Assembly (NCBI GenBank): GCA_963989245.1
Contig: OZ022339.1
Location: 17,820,190-17,884,189, forward strand
Length of the DNA: 64,000 nucleotides
Direction: 5' to 3'
Source of the DNA: Nansenia antarctica
Lineage: Eukaryota > Chordata > Actinopteri > Argentiniformes > Microstomatidae
Within the stretch, counting starts at the first letter, position 1. Each line of letters starts with the position of its first letter. The notes below the pieces were generated by a model that saw only the letters and a list, made by a program, of their open reading frames with translations, did no database searches and was not told where the DNA came from. Shown one piece after another: positions 25,289 to 36,468 of this stretch. The translations under genes were made by a program, and so were the position numbers.

Positions 25289-25628
25289 AGGGCTCTGCAC
25301 ACAGCGTGCGATTTCTGTTGCGCATCAACGTTCCATTTTGAAGTTTGAATGGAAGTCTATGAGAACATCGCATTTACCCACACACGGCCCCGATTTTAAT
25401 CGCACGGCGAACATTCGATTCCATTAATTTTGAATGGGACACAGCAGTGCGACAAAACTCGCACGCCGTGTGCTTTGTCCCATTCAAAATGAATGGAATC
25501 GAATGTTCGCCGTGCGATTAAAATCGGGGCCGTGTGTGGGTAAATGCGATGTTCTCATAGACTTCCATTCAAACTTCAAAATGGAACGTTGATGCGCAAC
25601 AGAAATCGCACGCTGTGTGCAGAGCCCT
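25289..25628. mobile_element. 340-bp near-perfect fold-back MITE (copy B only)
   Basis: The whole element is an inverted repeat. The left arm begins AGGGCTCTGCACACAGCGTG and the right arm ends with its complement, with a small asymmetric centre around 25430-25480. Its flanks are TTA at 25286-25288 and 25629-25631, against a single TTA in copy A. A 3-bp TTA duplication suggests a PIF/Harbinger-mobilised element. RNA from it would form a hairpin of roughly 150 bp. Confidence 0.9.
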
Positions 25629-26035
25629 TTAGGGTTAGGGTTAGCCCAGACAATAAAGAACAGCTCTGTGGTAAACTAGGATAGCATATTGTCATTTACC
25701 ATACTACCATCATTCTGCTACTGGAAGTAATTCCACTTCTTTTACTGCAGCTCAACAACCAAAAGCGATATTTTCAAACTCAATGCATCATATGAATCAC
25801 ATCAGACAGGCCAACACCCTCCCGAGATTTAAACAGGCCCTCAAAACCCACCTCTTCAAGCTCGCCTTCACCAGTTAACCCTCTCCCCCCCCCCTTCCCA
25901 TGTGTCCCCAGCACTACCTTAATTAGGCCCCTATACATTCTTCTATTTACCTTTTGTTTCTTTTTATAATTACTACTCGATCTTTTCAGTTTGTAAAGCG
26001 TCTGAGTGTCTACAAACGCGCTATATAAGTCTAAT

Positions 26036-26089
<54 letters not shown>

Positions 26090-26431
26090 GATGGAACACC
26101 CCACTTTCTGCAGACATCATATTCTCATCTTAATTTCTTAAGAGTTTTGGTGAAACATGGTCCCATAATAAAGACAGGCAGATTGTATGTTTCTCTGGAA
26201 TCTGCACAGTTCTTAAAGTAGTCCTTATGCATAGAGTTGTATGGTTTGTAAAACTTTGCTATCAAGGGTTTTTCTTGTTTGGTTTTGGCATGTATACGTC
26301 TGAAAGTCCCAGCATCATTCTGGTACCGTGGAACTGTCTATAGGTACCCACACACAGCCATGCATACAACAACCTTCTTAGCAATATCCGCCTCAAACAT
26401 TAAATGTACATAGTGTCTGTCCGCCCATCCC

Positions 26432-26477
<46 letters not shown>

Positions 26478-26849
26478 CGCCTGTCTTCCTGTCCACATTG
26501 CTCTCTGCACCCAAAGCTTCGCCAAGCCCAGACTCGGGAAGGGGAGAGAGAGAACGATATTTATTGTCATTCCAGCTGTAATGTAATACATTGTTATGGA
26601 CAGGGGGGAAAAAAGAGAAAAATGCGGGATGTTGGGAGGCGACATTCCTGCATCTGGAAGCGCTCTGCAGCACGTGCATCCCACTCCGGATCTCTGCTCT
26701 CCCTCTGTCCCCCTCTGCTCTCCTTCTCCTCTATGCTCTCCCTCTTTTTCTTTCTCTTTCTCTCTCTCCTCCTCTTTCACCGGGAAGGAATTCTGTAACC
26801 CGATCCTCTACTTGTCTTTCCAGCAGCAACCAAACTCACAGGGACCCAC

Positions 26850-26898
<49 letters not shown>

Positions 26899-27073
26899 AG
26901 CGTAGTGACGCTGACCCAGACACACTCGTGAGTGAGTGAATATACTTTACACACATTTTTAAGCTCACTACAGTATCAACACACAGAACAGTAATGCCTA
27001 AACACAACCACAGAAACACACTCCGGGTAAAATGACCAAACCCCCCCCCCACCCCCCATGGTGCGGTAGACAC

Positions 27074-27112
<39 letters not shown>

Positions 27113-27532
27113 TTCAGCAGGATTGTGAATGAAGAGTGTGTCTTGTGGACACAGCACCTGGCTCCTGTGGGGACTATTTTTAACCTCTTATTTGACACTT
27201 AAAGTGCTGATTGGGTGTAGAAGGGTATCCAAGGGGAAGGAGGGGAACACTAGTGCCATCCCATTCCCCGTCTCACTGCCAGGCCTGCAGGAGCCTGGCA
27301 CTGCCATCTAGTAATATTAATAATAATAATAATAATACTTTAGACTTATATAGCGCTTTTCTAGACACTCAAAGACGCTTTACAAACTGAAAAGATCGAG
27401 TAGTAATAATAAAAGGAAACCCAAAATAAACTGTGCAGATTCCAGATAAACAGTCTATATTATGGAACCATGTTTCACCAAAACTCTTAAGAAATAAGAT
27501 GAAAATATAATGTCTGCAGAAAGTGTTCCATC

Positions 27533-27586
<54 letters not shown>

Positions 27587-28188
27587 ATTAGCTTTTCTAG
27601 ACACTCAAAGACGCTTTACAAACAGAAAAGACTGAGTAGTAATAATAATAATAAAAGGAAACACAAAATAAATAGAAGAAAGTATAGGGGCCTAATTAAG
27701 GAAGTGCTGGGGACACATGGGAAGGGGAGGGGGAGAGGGTTAACTGGTGAAGGCGAGCTTGAAGAGGTGGGTTTTGAGGGTCTGTTTAAATGTTGGGAGG
27801 GTGTTGGCCTGTCTGATGTGGTTGGGGAGGGCGTTCCAGAGGGACGGGGCTGCGGCTGAAAAGGCCCAAATCACCCCAGGTCTGGAGCTTCATCAAGAAT
27901 CATCAAAGAATCAACAAAGAACCAAAATTTGCCATTTAGCAGACGCTTCTAATCCAAAGCGACTTACAGGGACATTCCCCCTGGAGTAACTGAGGGCTAA
28001 GTGCCTTACTCAAGGGCACACAAGTGGTGGTGTTTCAGGCGGGATTTGAACTCACAACCTTCCGATCACCAGTCCAACTCACTATTCATCCACTAGACTA
28101 CAACTACCGCACCAACCAACCACCACTACCCCACCAACCAATAAGAAACCAACAAACTCATCTACTAGCATTCAAGTGTGTGCATGTG

Positions 28189-28245
<57 letters not shown>

Positions 28246-28396
28246 ACTGACTGAATCAGCAGCACTACAGAAGGTGTTGAAGATGAGGAAGAGGAGGACA
28301 GGCTGGCACAGCACACAGCCACTGCAGACGGGGTATGATGACTGTGCGTGTGTGACGTGCCCTGCACTGTTCTCTGCACCCATAGGGTGGTGTGAG

Positions 28397-28634
<238 letters not shown>

Positions 28635-28817
28635 CAGCTCTCTAGTAGGACTCCGTGGTCCGCATCTTCTGACTTTCACTGCGCTCAAACATGAAGGACA
28701 TGGACATAATGCGGCTACCACTTGAATACATGGAGAGAGTCACACAAACACAGGCATACACACACAGACACACACGCACGCGCACACACACAGGCACACA
28801 GGATTCAAATAGGGGGG

Positions 28818-29053
28818 TGTAGTGACTACATTATGGGTTCATGTTCTCCTCTTACTGTTGGTTGTGTAGTGGGAGGGAACCAGTTCTGGCACTAGGGGCA
28901 GAGGGGAGGATTATTAACGTTGCACCTTCCTGTTTTAGATACACGAGTTTTGGTAACCATTTTCTGGTCCTGTACTGAGAGTACAAGTTGTTGTTTTGAT
29001 TAAACAGTTATCATTACGTTGCCTACGTCTTTCCTTTTTCCTCCGGCACTACA
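28818..29053 (+). repeat. Left LTR (236 bp)
   Basis: Begins TGTAGTGACTACATTATGGG and ends CTCCGGCACTACA. I see no difference from the right LTR over 236 positions. ATTAAA at 28999-29004 is a plausible polyadenylation signal. Confidence 0.96.
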
Positions 29054-29054
29054 C

Positions 29055-29070
29055 TGGTGACCCCGACGTG
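29055..29070 (+). promoter_or_regulatory. Primer-binding site matching tRNA-Trp
   Basis: TGGTGACCCCGACGTG is the exact complement of the 3' end of animal tRNA-Trp including CCA (16 of 16, from my knowledge of that tRNA). It lies one base after the left LTR. It would prime minus-strand DNA synthesis. Confidence 0.88.
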
Positions 29071-29128
29071 GATTTTTGTTAACGTAATTGTGTACGAAAA
29101 CCAGCGACGAACATTACAATCCTGCAAA

Positions 29129-29881
29129 ATGTCCGGGCGAGGAAGACGTTCAAACCAGCGGCAGCCATCACCATCCCCTGTCAGGGTAACGCGTGGTGCG
29201 CACACTCCCACTCTCAAGCTACCAGAATTCTGGGACTCAACGCCTGCTGCATGGTTTGCTATTGTAGAGGCACATTTCAATAAAAGTGACATCGATGACG
29301 ACGACGACCGGTACAACCATGCTGTGGCAATGTTGGGCAGCTCCACCGCAGCTCGAGTGGTAGGTTTTTTGTCTGCTCCCCCGACGACGAACAAATATGA
29401 GCGCCTCAAGGCCCTGCTTCTAGAGACATTTGAACTGTCCACTGCGGAGAGGGTGCGTCGCCTATTTGCCATGTCGGACTTGGGTGACGAGAGGCCTTCT
29501 GCGAGCATGGAGAGGATGCTAAACCTGCTCGGTACAGAAGACCCCATGATCCTCTTCACAGAGCTGTTCATGCGCACATTGCCAGCTCAAGTTAGGATGG
29601 CGCTGGCCAACACCGCCATCATGGAGCCCCGCGCCCTGGCCAGGGAGGCGGACCGGTTCGTCTTGGCCATGCCTCAACGGTCCCCCGACCTGCTCGCTCC
29701 CGCGGCCGCCCCGCCACCCGACCGTCGCAGGAGAGCGAAGGATGACGCCAGACCTTCTGGCCAGCAGGGTAACGCTGCGGGCCATTGTTTCTACCACGCC
29801 ACTTTTGGCGCCAAGGCCAAACGGTGCCGCTCACCCTGCACCTTCGGACCGACGGGAAACGGCGGGGCCGGCGCTCAGTAG
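29129..29881 (+). CDS. gag: Gag polyprotein (250 aa)
   Basis: Structural protein that would form the particle and bind element RNA. I chose ATG 29129 (MSGRGRRSNQRQ), the first ATG after the primer site; an in-frame GTG at 29057 lies inside the primer site and is unlikely. The N-terminus is basic. The C-terminus carries C-X2-H-X9-C-X3-C (CFYH...CRSPC), a CHCC nucleocapsid-type motif that differs from the usual CCHC knuckle. The frame stops at TAG 29879-29881, 19 nt past the slippery heptamer, so most ribosomes would end here and make gag alone. Confidence 0.88.
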   Translation: MSGRGRRSNQRQPSPSPVRVTRGAHTPTLKLPEFWDSTPAAWFAIVEAHFNKSDIDDDDDRYNHAVAMLGSSTAARVVGFLSAPPTTNKYERLKALLLETFELSTAERVRRLFAMSDLGDERPSASMERMLNLLGTEDPMILFTELFMRTLPAQVRMALANTAIMEPRALAREADRFVLAMPQRSPDLLAPAAAPPPDRRRRAKDDARPSGQQGNAAGHCFYHATFGAKAKRCRSPCTFGPTGNGGAGAQ

Positions 29882-29897
29882 TGGCCCTGAGCGCTGG
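29854..29897 (+). promoter_or_regulatory. Programmed -1 frameshift signal (GGGAAAC plus stem-loop)
   Basis: GGGAAAC at 29854-29860 is in register: gag reads GGA AAC, and a one-base backward slip reads GGG AAA and enters pol. A 7-nt spacer follows, then an 11-bp stem (29868-29878 CCGGCGCTCAG with 29887-29897 CTGAGCGCTGG, one G-U pair) closing an 8-nt loop that contains the gag stop codon. Heptamer, spacing and stem match known -1 frameshift sites; GGGAAAC itself is used by some retroviruses. A pseudoknot is possible but I cannot show one. Confidence 0.87.
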
Positions 29898-32800
29898 CGT
29901 CACCAACAGGCTGCTCTTCATACAAGACACCGCCTCTGGTCGCAGTTTCCTTTGTGACACAGGTGCCCAGTGGAGCATCATTCCGGCAGTGAGATCGGAT
30001 GTGGCGAAGGGGGAGCGTGGTCCGCAGTTGGCAGGCGCGGACGGCACACCTATCTGCTCTTATGGCACTAGGGCGGTGGACGTGTGCTTCGGAGGACAAT
30101 GCTTTTCGTGGGATTTTGTCATAGCGGCTGTCGCATTTCCCCTCCTTGGTGCGGATTTTCTGTGCGCCCACAACCTGTTGGTGGACGTGGGGAACAGGCG
30201 CCTGGTCAACTCACAGACTTTCGCTTCCTTCGCCTGTACGCAGGGGGAGGCGGTCTACAGCGGGTGGTCCAATACGCTCGCCGAAAGTGACCAGTACCTT
30301 CGGCTGCTCGCCGAATTCCCCGACCTTACCAAGCCCACCTTCTCCGCGCCCACGGTGAAACACGGAGTGGAGCACCACATCGAGACCGAGGGGCCTCCCC
30401 TCCACGCCAGGGCCAGGCGCCTCAACCCGGAGAAGCTGGCCATCGCCAGGGCGGAGTTTGCGCATATGGAGCAGGTGGGCATCGTTCGGCGCTCGAGCAG
30501 CCCCTGGGCGTCTCCCCTGCACATCGTCCCTAAGTCAGACGGCGGGTGGCGCCCATGTGGGGACTACCGCCGCCTCAACGACGCGTCCAAGCCTGACCGC
30601 TACCCGGTCCCACATGTCCAGGACTTTTCAGCGGACCTGGCAGGCAAACGCTTCTTCTCCAAAGTGGACCTGGTACGGGGGTACCATCAGGTGCCGGTGC
30701 ACCCCGAGGATGTCCCTAAGACGGCCGTAATCACGCCATTTGGACTCTTCGAGTTTCTGCGGATGCCGTTCGGCCTGAAGAACGCGGCGCAGACCTTCCA
30801 ACGCCTCATGCACTCGGTGCTCCGGGACCTACCATTCCTCTTCGTCTACTTGGATGACATCCTCGTCGCAAGCACCACGGAGGAGGAGCACCTGTCCCAC
30901 CTCCGGGCCCTTTTCACACGGCTCAGCCAACATGGGCTGATTGTCAATCCGGCGAAGTGTGAGTTCGGACGGAACACCATCGACTTTCTCGGGCACCGGG
31001 TCTCCGCAGAGGGGGTGACCCCCCTCCCCTCGAAGGTGGAAGCTGTCGCTGCTTTCCCGCGCCCCAGCACAATCAGCGAGCTCAAGGGGTTCATCGGGAT
31101 GGTAACCTTCTACTATCGCTTCCTCCACCACATCGCTCACATCCTGCGGCCTCTGTACGATGCCCAGAAGGGCAAGACTCTGAAGCAGCCGGTGGACTGG
31201 ACGGCGGAGCGTGTCAAAGCCTTTCAGGACACCAAGGCGGCCCTGGCCCGCGCTGCCATGTTGGCCCACCCCTCGCCCTCGGCACCCACTGCTCTCACCA
31301 CGGACGCCTCTGACTTTGCTGTGGGAGCGGTGTACGAACAGTGGGTTGGGGACGCCTGGCAGCCTCTTGCATTCTTCAGCCGCCAGCTGTCTCCCAGAGA
31401 GCAAAGGTACAGCACATTCGACAGGGAGCTCCTCGGGCTGTGGCTTGCTGTCAGACACTTCCGTTTTTTACTGGAGGGCCGCGAGTTTACGGCCTACGTG
31501 GACCACAAGCCACTCACGCACGCCATGTCCAAGGTGGCGGAGCCGTGGTCCGACCGCCAACAGCGCCAGCTCGCCTACATATCCGAGTTCACCACAGACA
31601 TCCAGCACGTTGCTGGGAAGTCCAACCAGGTCGCGGATTGTCTCTCCAGGGCGGTGGTTGGTGCGGTCCAACTGGGTTTGGACTACGCGCGCATGGCTGC
31701 AGACCAGGCCGCCGACCCCGCCGTCCAGGCTCTCAAGTTGTCGGACACAGGACTGCGCCTAGAAGAGGTGGTTTTCGGTGACGCAGGGGCCACGCTCCTG
31801 TGCGACGTCTCCATGGGTCAGCCACGACCGGTGGTCCCCGCCAACTGGAGGCGCCCCGTCTTCGAGGCGATACACGGCTTGTCTCACCCTGGTAGGAAAC
31901 CGTCCTCGCGGCTGGTGTCAGAGAAATTCGTCTGGCATGGGCTCAAGAGGGATGTGAGGGCCTGGGTAGACACGTGCATCGCCTGCCAGCGCGCCAAGGT
32001 GCATCGACACGTCAAGGCCCCCCTGGAGCAGTTCTCTGTGCCTGAGCGGAGGTTCGATCATGTAAACGTGGACCTGGTAGGGCCGCTGCCCCCCTCGCAC
32101 GGATACACCTATCTCTTTACCATGGTGGACAGGACGACTCGCTGGCCGGAGGCAGTTCCGCTCTCCTCAACGACAGCCCCCGACCTGGCCCGGGCGTTCA
32201 TCGCGGTGTGGGTCTCCCGCTACGGCACCCCTGCTGATCTCTCCTCTGACCGTGGCTCACAGTTTACTTCAGAGCTGTGGGCAGCGGTGGCGGAGAATCT
32301 GGGGGTCAAGCTCCACCGCACAACCGCCTATCACCCGCAGGCGAACGGGCTCTGTGAGCGTTTCCATCGATCCATGAAGGCCGCCCTTCGAGCCAGCCTC
32401 ACGGACAGCAACTGGCTTGACAAGCTGCCGTGGGTCATGCTGGGGCTCAGGACAGCGCCTAAGGAGGACCTCCAGTCGTCGTCCGCTGAGCTGGTGTTTG
32501 GACAGCCGCTGCGGGTCCCCGGTGACTTCATTCCCAAGTCAACGGAGCCCTGGTCCGCCGCCGCTCAGCGCGCCTCCCTGCTGGACAGCGCCAGGACCTT
32601 CGTCCCGGTCCCGACTACGCAGCATGGTGTCCCTACTTCGAGGGTGCCCCCGGAGCTGCACTCGGCGAGGTTCGTTTTCATTCGTCATGATGGCCACAGG
32701 ACTCCACTACGTCCTCCTTATGACGGGCCTTTCCGTGTCATCGAGGCCGGAGCCAAGAACTTCATGGTTGACATGGGGGGTAGGCCTGAGTGTGTGTCCG

Positions 32801-33048
32801 TTGATCGCCTCAAACCGGCCCACTTGGACCTTGAACTGCCCCTGGACTTGGCCCTGCCACCGCGCAGAGGCCGGCCTCCAGTCCTACCTCCCCTGCAGCG
32901 CCCTGGCCATTCCCCCCTCCGACCCCGACAACCCCCCGCAGCTCGTGAGCCCCCGGTTGTCACACCTCCTCCCGCACCTCCTGACTTTACCTACGATCGT
33001 AGGGGCCGGGCCATACGCCCTCCTCGCCGTGAGGATTTCCAATATTGA
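29857..33048 (+). CDS. pol: Pol polyprotein: protease, RT, RNase H, integrase
   Basis: Expressed as a gag-pol fusion through the frameshift; the open frame runs from 29785. Numbering from 29785: aspartic protease DTGA at 58-61; reverse transcriptase VDL at 294-296 and YLDD at 355-358; RNase H TDAS at 506-509, DREL and VDHK downstream; integrase zinc motif H697, H701, C731, C734; integrase core D763, D822 and E858 (35 residues between the last two). The C-terminus has a GPY/F-like module (YDGPFRVIE, about 979-987) and a proline/arginine-rich tail but no chromodomain. No stop or frameshift is seen, so the protein appears competent. Confidence 0.95.
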   Translation, partial: KRRGRRSVVALSAGVTNRLLFIQDTASGRSFLCDTGAQWSIIPAVRSDVAKGERGPQLAGADGTPICSYGTRAVDVCFGGQCFSWDFVIAAVAFPLLGADFLCAHNLLVDVGNRRLVNSQTFASFACTQGEAVYSGWSNTLAESDQYLRLLAEFPDLTKPTFSAPTVKHGVEHHIETEGPPLHARARRLNPEKLAIARAEFAHMEQVGIVRRSSSPWASPLHIVPKSDGGWRPCGDYRRLNDASKPDRYPVPHVQDFSADLAGKRFFSKVDLVRGYHQVPVHPEDVPKTAVITPFGLFEFLRMPFGLKNAAQTFQRLMHSVLRDLPFLFVYLDDILVASTTEEEHLSHLRALFTRLSQHGLIVNPAKCEFGRNTIDFLGHRVSAEGVTPLPSKVEAVAAFPRPSTISELKGFIGMVTFYYRFLHHIAHILRPLYDAQKGKTLKQPVDWTAERVKAFQDTKAALARAAMLAHPSPSAPTALTTDASDFAVGAVYEQWVGDAWQPLAFFSRQLSPREQRYSTFDRELLGLWLAVRHFRFLLEGREFTAYVDHKPLTHAMSKVAEPWSDRQQRQLAYISEFTTDIQHVAGKSNQVADCLSRAVVGAVQLGLDYARMAADQAADPAVQALKLSDTGLRLEEVVFGDAGATLLCDVSMGQPRPVVPANWRRPVFEAIHGLSHPGRKPSSRLVSEKFVWHGLKRDVRAWVDTCIACQRAKVHRHVKAPLEQFSVPERRFDHVNVDLVGPLPPSHGYTYLFTMVDRTTRWPEAVPLSSTTAPDLARAFIAVWVSRYGTPADLSSDRGSQFTSELWAAVAENLGVKLHRTTAYHPQANGLCERFHRSMKAALRASLTDSNWLDKLPWVMLGLRTAPKEDLQSSSAELVFGQPLRVPGDFIPKSTEPWSAAAQRASLLDSARTFVPVPTTQHGVPTSRVPPELHSARFVFIRHDGHRTPLRPPYDGPFRVIEAGAKNFMVDMGGRPECVSVDRLKPAHLDLELPLDLALPPRRGRPPVLPPLQRPGHSPLRPRQPPAAREPPVVTPPPAPPDFTYDRRGRAIRPPRREDFQY

Positions 33049-33069
33049 GGTGAACACTGGGGGGGCTGG

Positions 33070-33305
33070 TGTAGTGACTACATTATGGGTTCATGTTCTC
33101 CTCTTACTGTTGGTTGTGTAGTGGGAGGGAACCAGTTCTGGCACTAGGGGCAGAGGGGAGGATTATTAACGTTGCACCTTCCTGTTTTAGATACACGAGT
33201 TTTGGTAACCATTTTCTGGTCCTGTACTGAGAGTACAAGTTGTTGTTTTGATTAAACAGTTATCATTACGTTGCCTACGTCTTTCCTTTTTCCTCCGGCA
33301 CTACA
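33070..33305 (+). repeat. Right LTR (236 bp)
   Basis: Same length as the left LTR and, read side by side, the same sequence. A G-rich stretch ending TGGGGGGGCTGG just before it may serve as the polypurine primer. Confidence 0.96.
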
Positions 33306-33964
33306 GGGCCAAGAAAGGAACATGATGAGATGATCTCACAGATCAATACTTTACTGAAAACACAGATCACGTAAGTGCACACACGTACACATTGTTATTG
33401 CAATTCGATTTTAAAAAATAAATAATTATGCACGCATATGTAACCTAGTAACAGCATGAATTCAACTGATATCGAGAGCTATTGATATATGTGAAGCTAC
33501 CGTACGTTGATTCAATAAACCTCTGGCGACAACACAGGCGTGGGAATTTCCCTCACACCATCTGTTCTAATCTCTCCTGTGCCATGCAGATCATACTGTA
33601 CTACACAGGGTGGTAAACAGGGTAAGGCAAGCGTGTGTGTAGAGTTTACATAATATATTATAACTCCATTGAGACTCTACAAATGTGATATAATAAAGGA
33701 TCACGCATACTAACAGTGTATGTTGTTGGTTGGCTGGTGTCCAAAGAAAGAGTAAGTTACTTTTGTTTTTATATCAGTTCGTGAAACAATTCCGATTGTT
33801 AACATTGTACGCTTCAGCGCCTTCTAGCTGACACGTCTACCCTACTCACCCAAACACACAGGCAGACACAGACACACAGACACACACACAGACACACTCA
33901 GACAGAGACACACTCAGACAGACACCCAAACACACAGACACACTCAGACAGAGACACAGGCAGA

Positions 33965-33988
33965 CACAGACACACTCAGACAGACACA

Positions 33989-34050
<62 letters not shown>
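33965..34050. repeat. CA microsatellite (copy B)
   Basis: A CA run embedded in the CAGACA-rich tract, expanded relative to copy A. Confidence 0.93.
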
Positions 34051-34051
<1 letters not shown>

Positions 34052-35284
34052 AGACACACTCAGACAGAGACCCAAACACACGCACGCACGCACGCACCGC
34101 TGCAAGGCTCTTGCCCACTGCATCTCCGCGCGCGCGCGCACCGCACGCACACAAAAACGCGCACCCACTGGCTGTATAAATACATTATTTCCTGCCTCTC
34201 TCTTGTTGAGCTTTCAAGTCTTTGTTTCGGGACAGTTTTCAAATTCAAATCCAAATCCATTTGCAATAGCATAACACGCAATTGACATAGACGGCGCATG
34301 GATGGACGATCATAACCCAACGCATAGTGAGAGCATATTTTGGTGGCATTGTTACAGTAGCTGACTGCGGTTGGTATGTCAAAGAAGTGAAGCCTGCTTG
34401 TGATATCTGACGCAGAAAAACAAAGCAATAAAATCATAGGGCGCTCGTAAAACGTTTGCTGCGCTTGGACATCATTGTAGCCAACCTCTGGGTGTCAAAT
34501 ACAAACGAGTGTTGTTACAATGTCACAATGTAACAGCGATCGCTATATTTACAAATACCAGCATTGACACGTCTATACGTGGAGATACCGTACATTCCAC
34601 GCTGCTTTTGCACTGCGAATTGCGGTGCTATATTTGCATTGACCACGTTCAACAGACGGACAGACTATCTATTAATAGTGTTAACTCACCCAAACTGCCT
34701 GCGAAACCGTCCATTTCTGGGAGAAATATCCGAGCAGACTCTCGGAGCGCTATTCCTGTTATGACGGGTCCTCCGAGTCAACCGTAGTTTTTCAGTCCCG
34801 TATTCGAGGAGCAATGGGGGACTGTCGGCCTCAATACAGGCTTTCCAGGCGACCAAGGCGGAGGTTATTACACGAGCCGATCTCCTCACGGTGGTCGGCC
34901 TCTCCGATGACAACTGACTGGTTCTGCCGAGTCGCTGTGATTTCGCAGTCCGGACAACACCGTGGATCTCAGGCAGGGCAGCTGATCACGCTCTCTGGAC
35001 TACCACGATGATCGTCGTACACCTCCGCCGGGGGAGGAAGGGAGGGGGAGAAGCAATGCGCGGTTTCCGACTCCGCCCGCTTTGGCACAGCCAGCTTCCC
35101 CTCACAGACCGAGGAGCGGAGTGGCTGAGCGCGTCGGACACATAGCCGAGTGTCCCGGGTAGAGGACAGGCACCCGCCACTGCAGCGCAACAGCTATGAA
35201 TGCAGCGCCACCCAATGTGGCATTGTGTGACCAGACAGGATATGAATTAGGATTGCACGCAACACATTTCAACTCTAATATAGG

Positions 35285-35890
35285 CTACACTCACTGAACA
35301 CTTTATTAGGAACACTATATCAATACAGGGTATGGCCTCCCCTTTGCTCTCAAAACAGCCTCAATTCTTCGTGGCATTGATTCCACACAAGATGTTGGAA
35401 ATATTCCTTTGCGATTCTGGCCCATGATTGCATCACGTGATTCAGGCACACTTCCAAGCTATGGATCTCAGGTTCTACCACATCCCAAAGGTGTGGTATT
35501 GGATTCAGATCCAGCGAGTGGGAACTGGGAAGGCCACTGCCAAAGAGCACTGAAGTCATTGTCATGTTCATGAAACCAGTTTGAGACGACTTTTGCTTTG
35601 TGACATGGTGCATTATCATGCTGGAAGTAGCCAATAGAAGATGTGTACATTGTGGCCATGAAGGGATGCACATGGTCAGCAACAATACTCAAATAGGCTG
35701 TGGCATTCAAGCGATGATTGATTGGTATTAACGGGCCAAAGTGTGCCAAGAAAACCATTCCCCACACCATTACACGTAGCCTCAGGGCTAAAACCCAGAG
35801 GATGTCGAACAGCTATTTCCCCCAAGCAATCAGAAATGCACTGGGATAAGGCAAAGGCCTGTCCCTCCCATACCATCCCCACTGCATTAA
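35285..35890 (-). mobile_element. Tc1/mariner-superfamily relic (copy B)
   Basis: Counterpart of 13136-13745. The minus strand reads GYFQHDNAPCHKAKVVSNWF and WQWPSQF. It is broken by indels. Confidence 0.8.
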
Positions 35891-35903
35891 TAATATATAT
35901 ATA

Positions 35904-36070
35904 TGTTACGGTACATGTGGGAATACGGTACATGTGGGAAAACTAGGGTTAGGGTTAGGGGCTAGGTCGACTTGGTACATGCTGGCATGTCTAACCCTAA
36001 CCCTAACCCTAACCCTAACCGTAGCACCCTAGCACCTAACCCTAGTTTTCCCCACATGTACCGTAACATA
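35904..36070. mobile_element. Telomere-hexamer fold-back MITE (copy B)
   Basis: Counterpart of 13808-13990. The left end has a partial duplication of TACGGTACATGTGGGAA. Confidence 0.75.
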
Positions 36071-36139
36071 TATACCTGACTGCACAACTTGACTATTAAT
36101 TAATTAATTAATTACTAACTTGACTAGTACTTGAATTTA

Positions 36140-36405
36140 ACATAATCAGAATCTGAATCTGAATCTGAATAATTGTTATTGCCAAGTATGTTCGCATATA
36201 CAGGAAATTGACTTGGCGTGGTTGGTGCATAAGACATAAAGATACAAACAACAATAACAAACAACAACAAGAATGTAATAAACAACACTATATAAGCAAA
36301 AAAGTTGAAAAGACAATGGCAGAAAGGGGCAGTAGAACAATAATTATGTAGGCTGTAAATTAGAGTATGTAAAACTAATATAGATTACATTGTCAGTTTG
36401 TCAGT

Positions 36406-36468
<63 letters not shown>

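Larger units (their letters stand above)
28818..33305 (+). mobile_element. Complete Ty3/gypsy LTR retrotransposon (4488 bp, CsRn1-like features)
   Basis: Present only in copy B; copy A shows the empty site within AATAGGGGGCCAAG. It has two 236-bp LTRs (TG...CA) that I find identical by eye, a tRNA-Trp primer site one base after the left LTR, gag, and pol in the -1 frame. The pol order protease-RT-RNase H-integrase defines Ty3/gypsy (Metaviridae). The CHCC gag motif with a tRNA-Trp primer is known from the CsRn1 clade; placement there is inference. The target duplication falls in a G run and cannot be resolved. No env-like gene follows pol. All domains look intact, so it is probably young. Confidence 0.96.

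Noticed and set aside
31224..31781. Alternative-frame ORFs inside pol
   Set aside because: Shadows of a GC-rich coding frame; all conserved motifs lie in the main frame.
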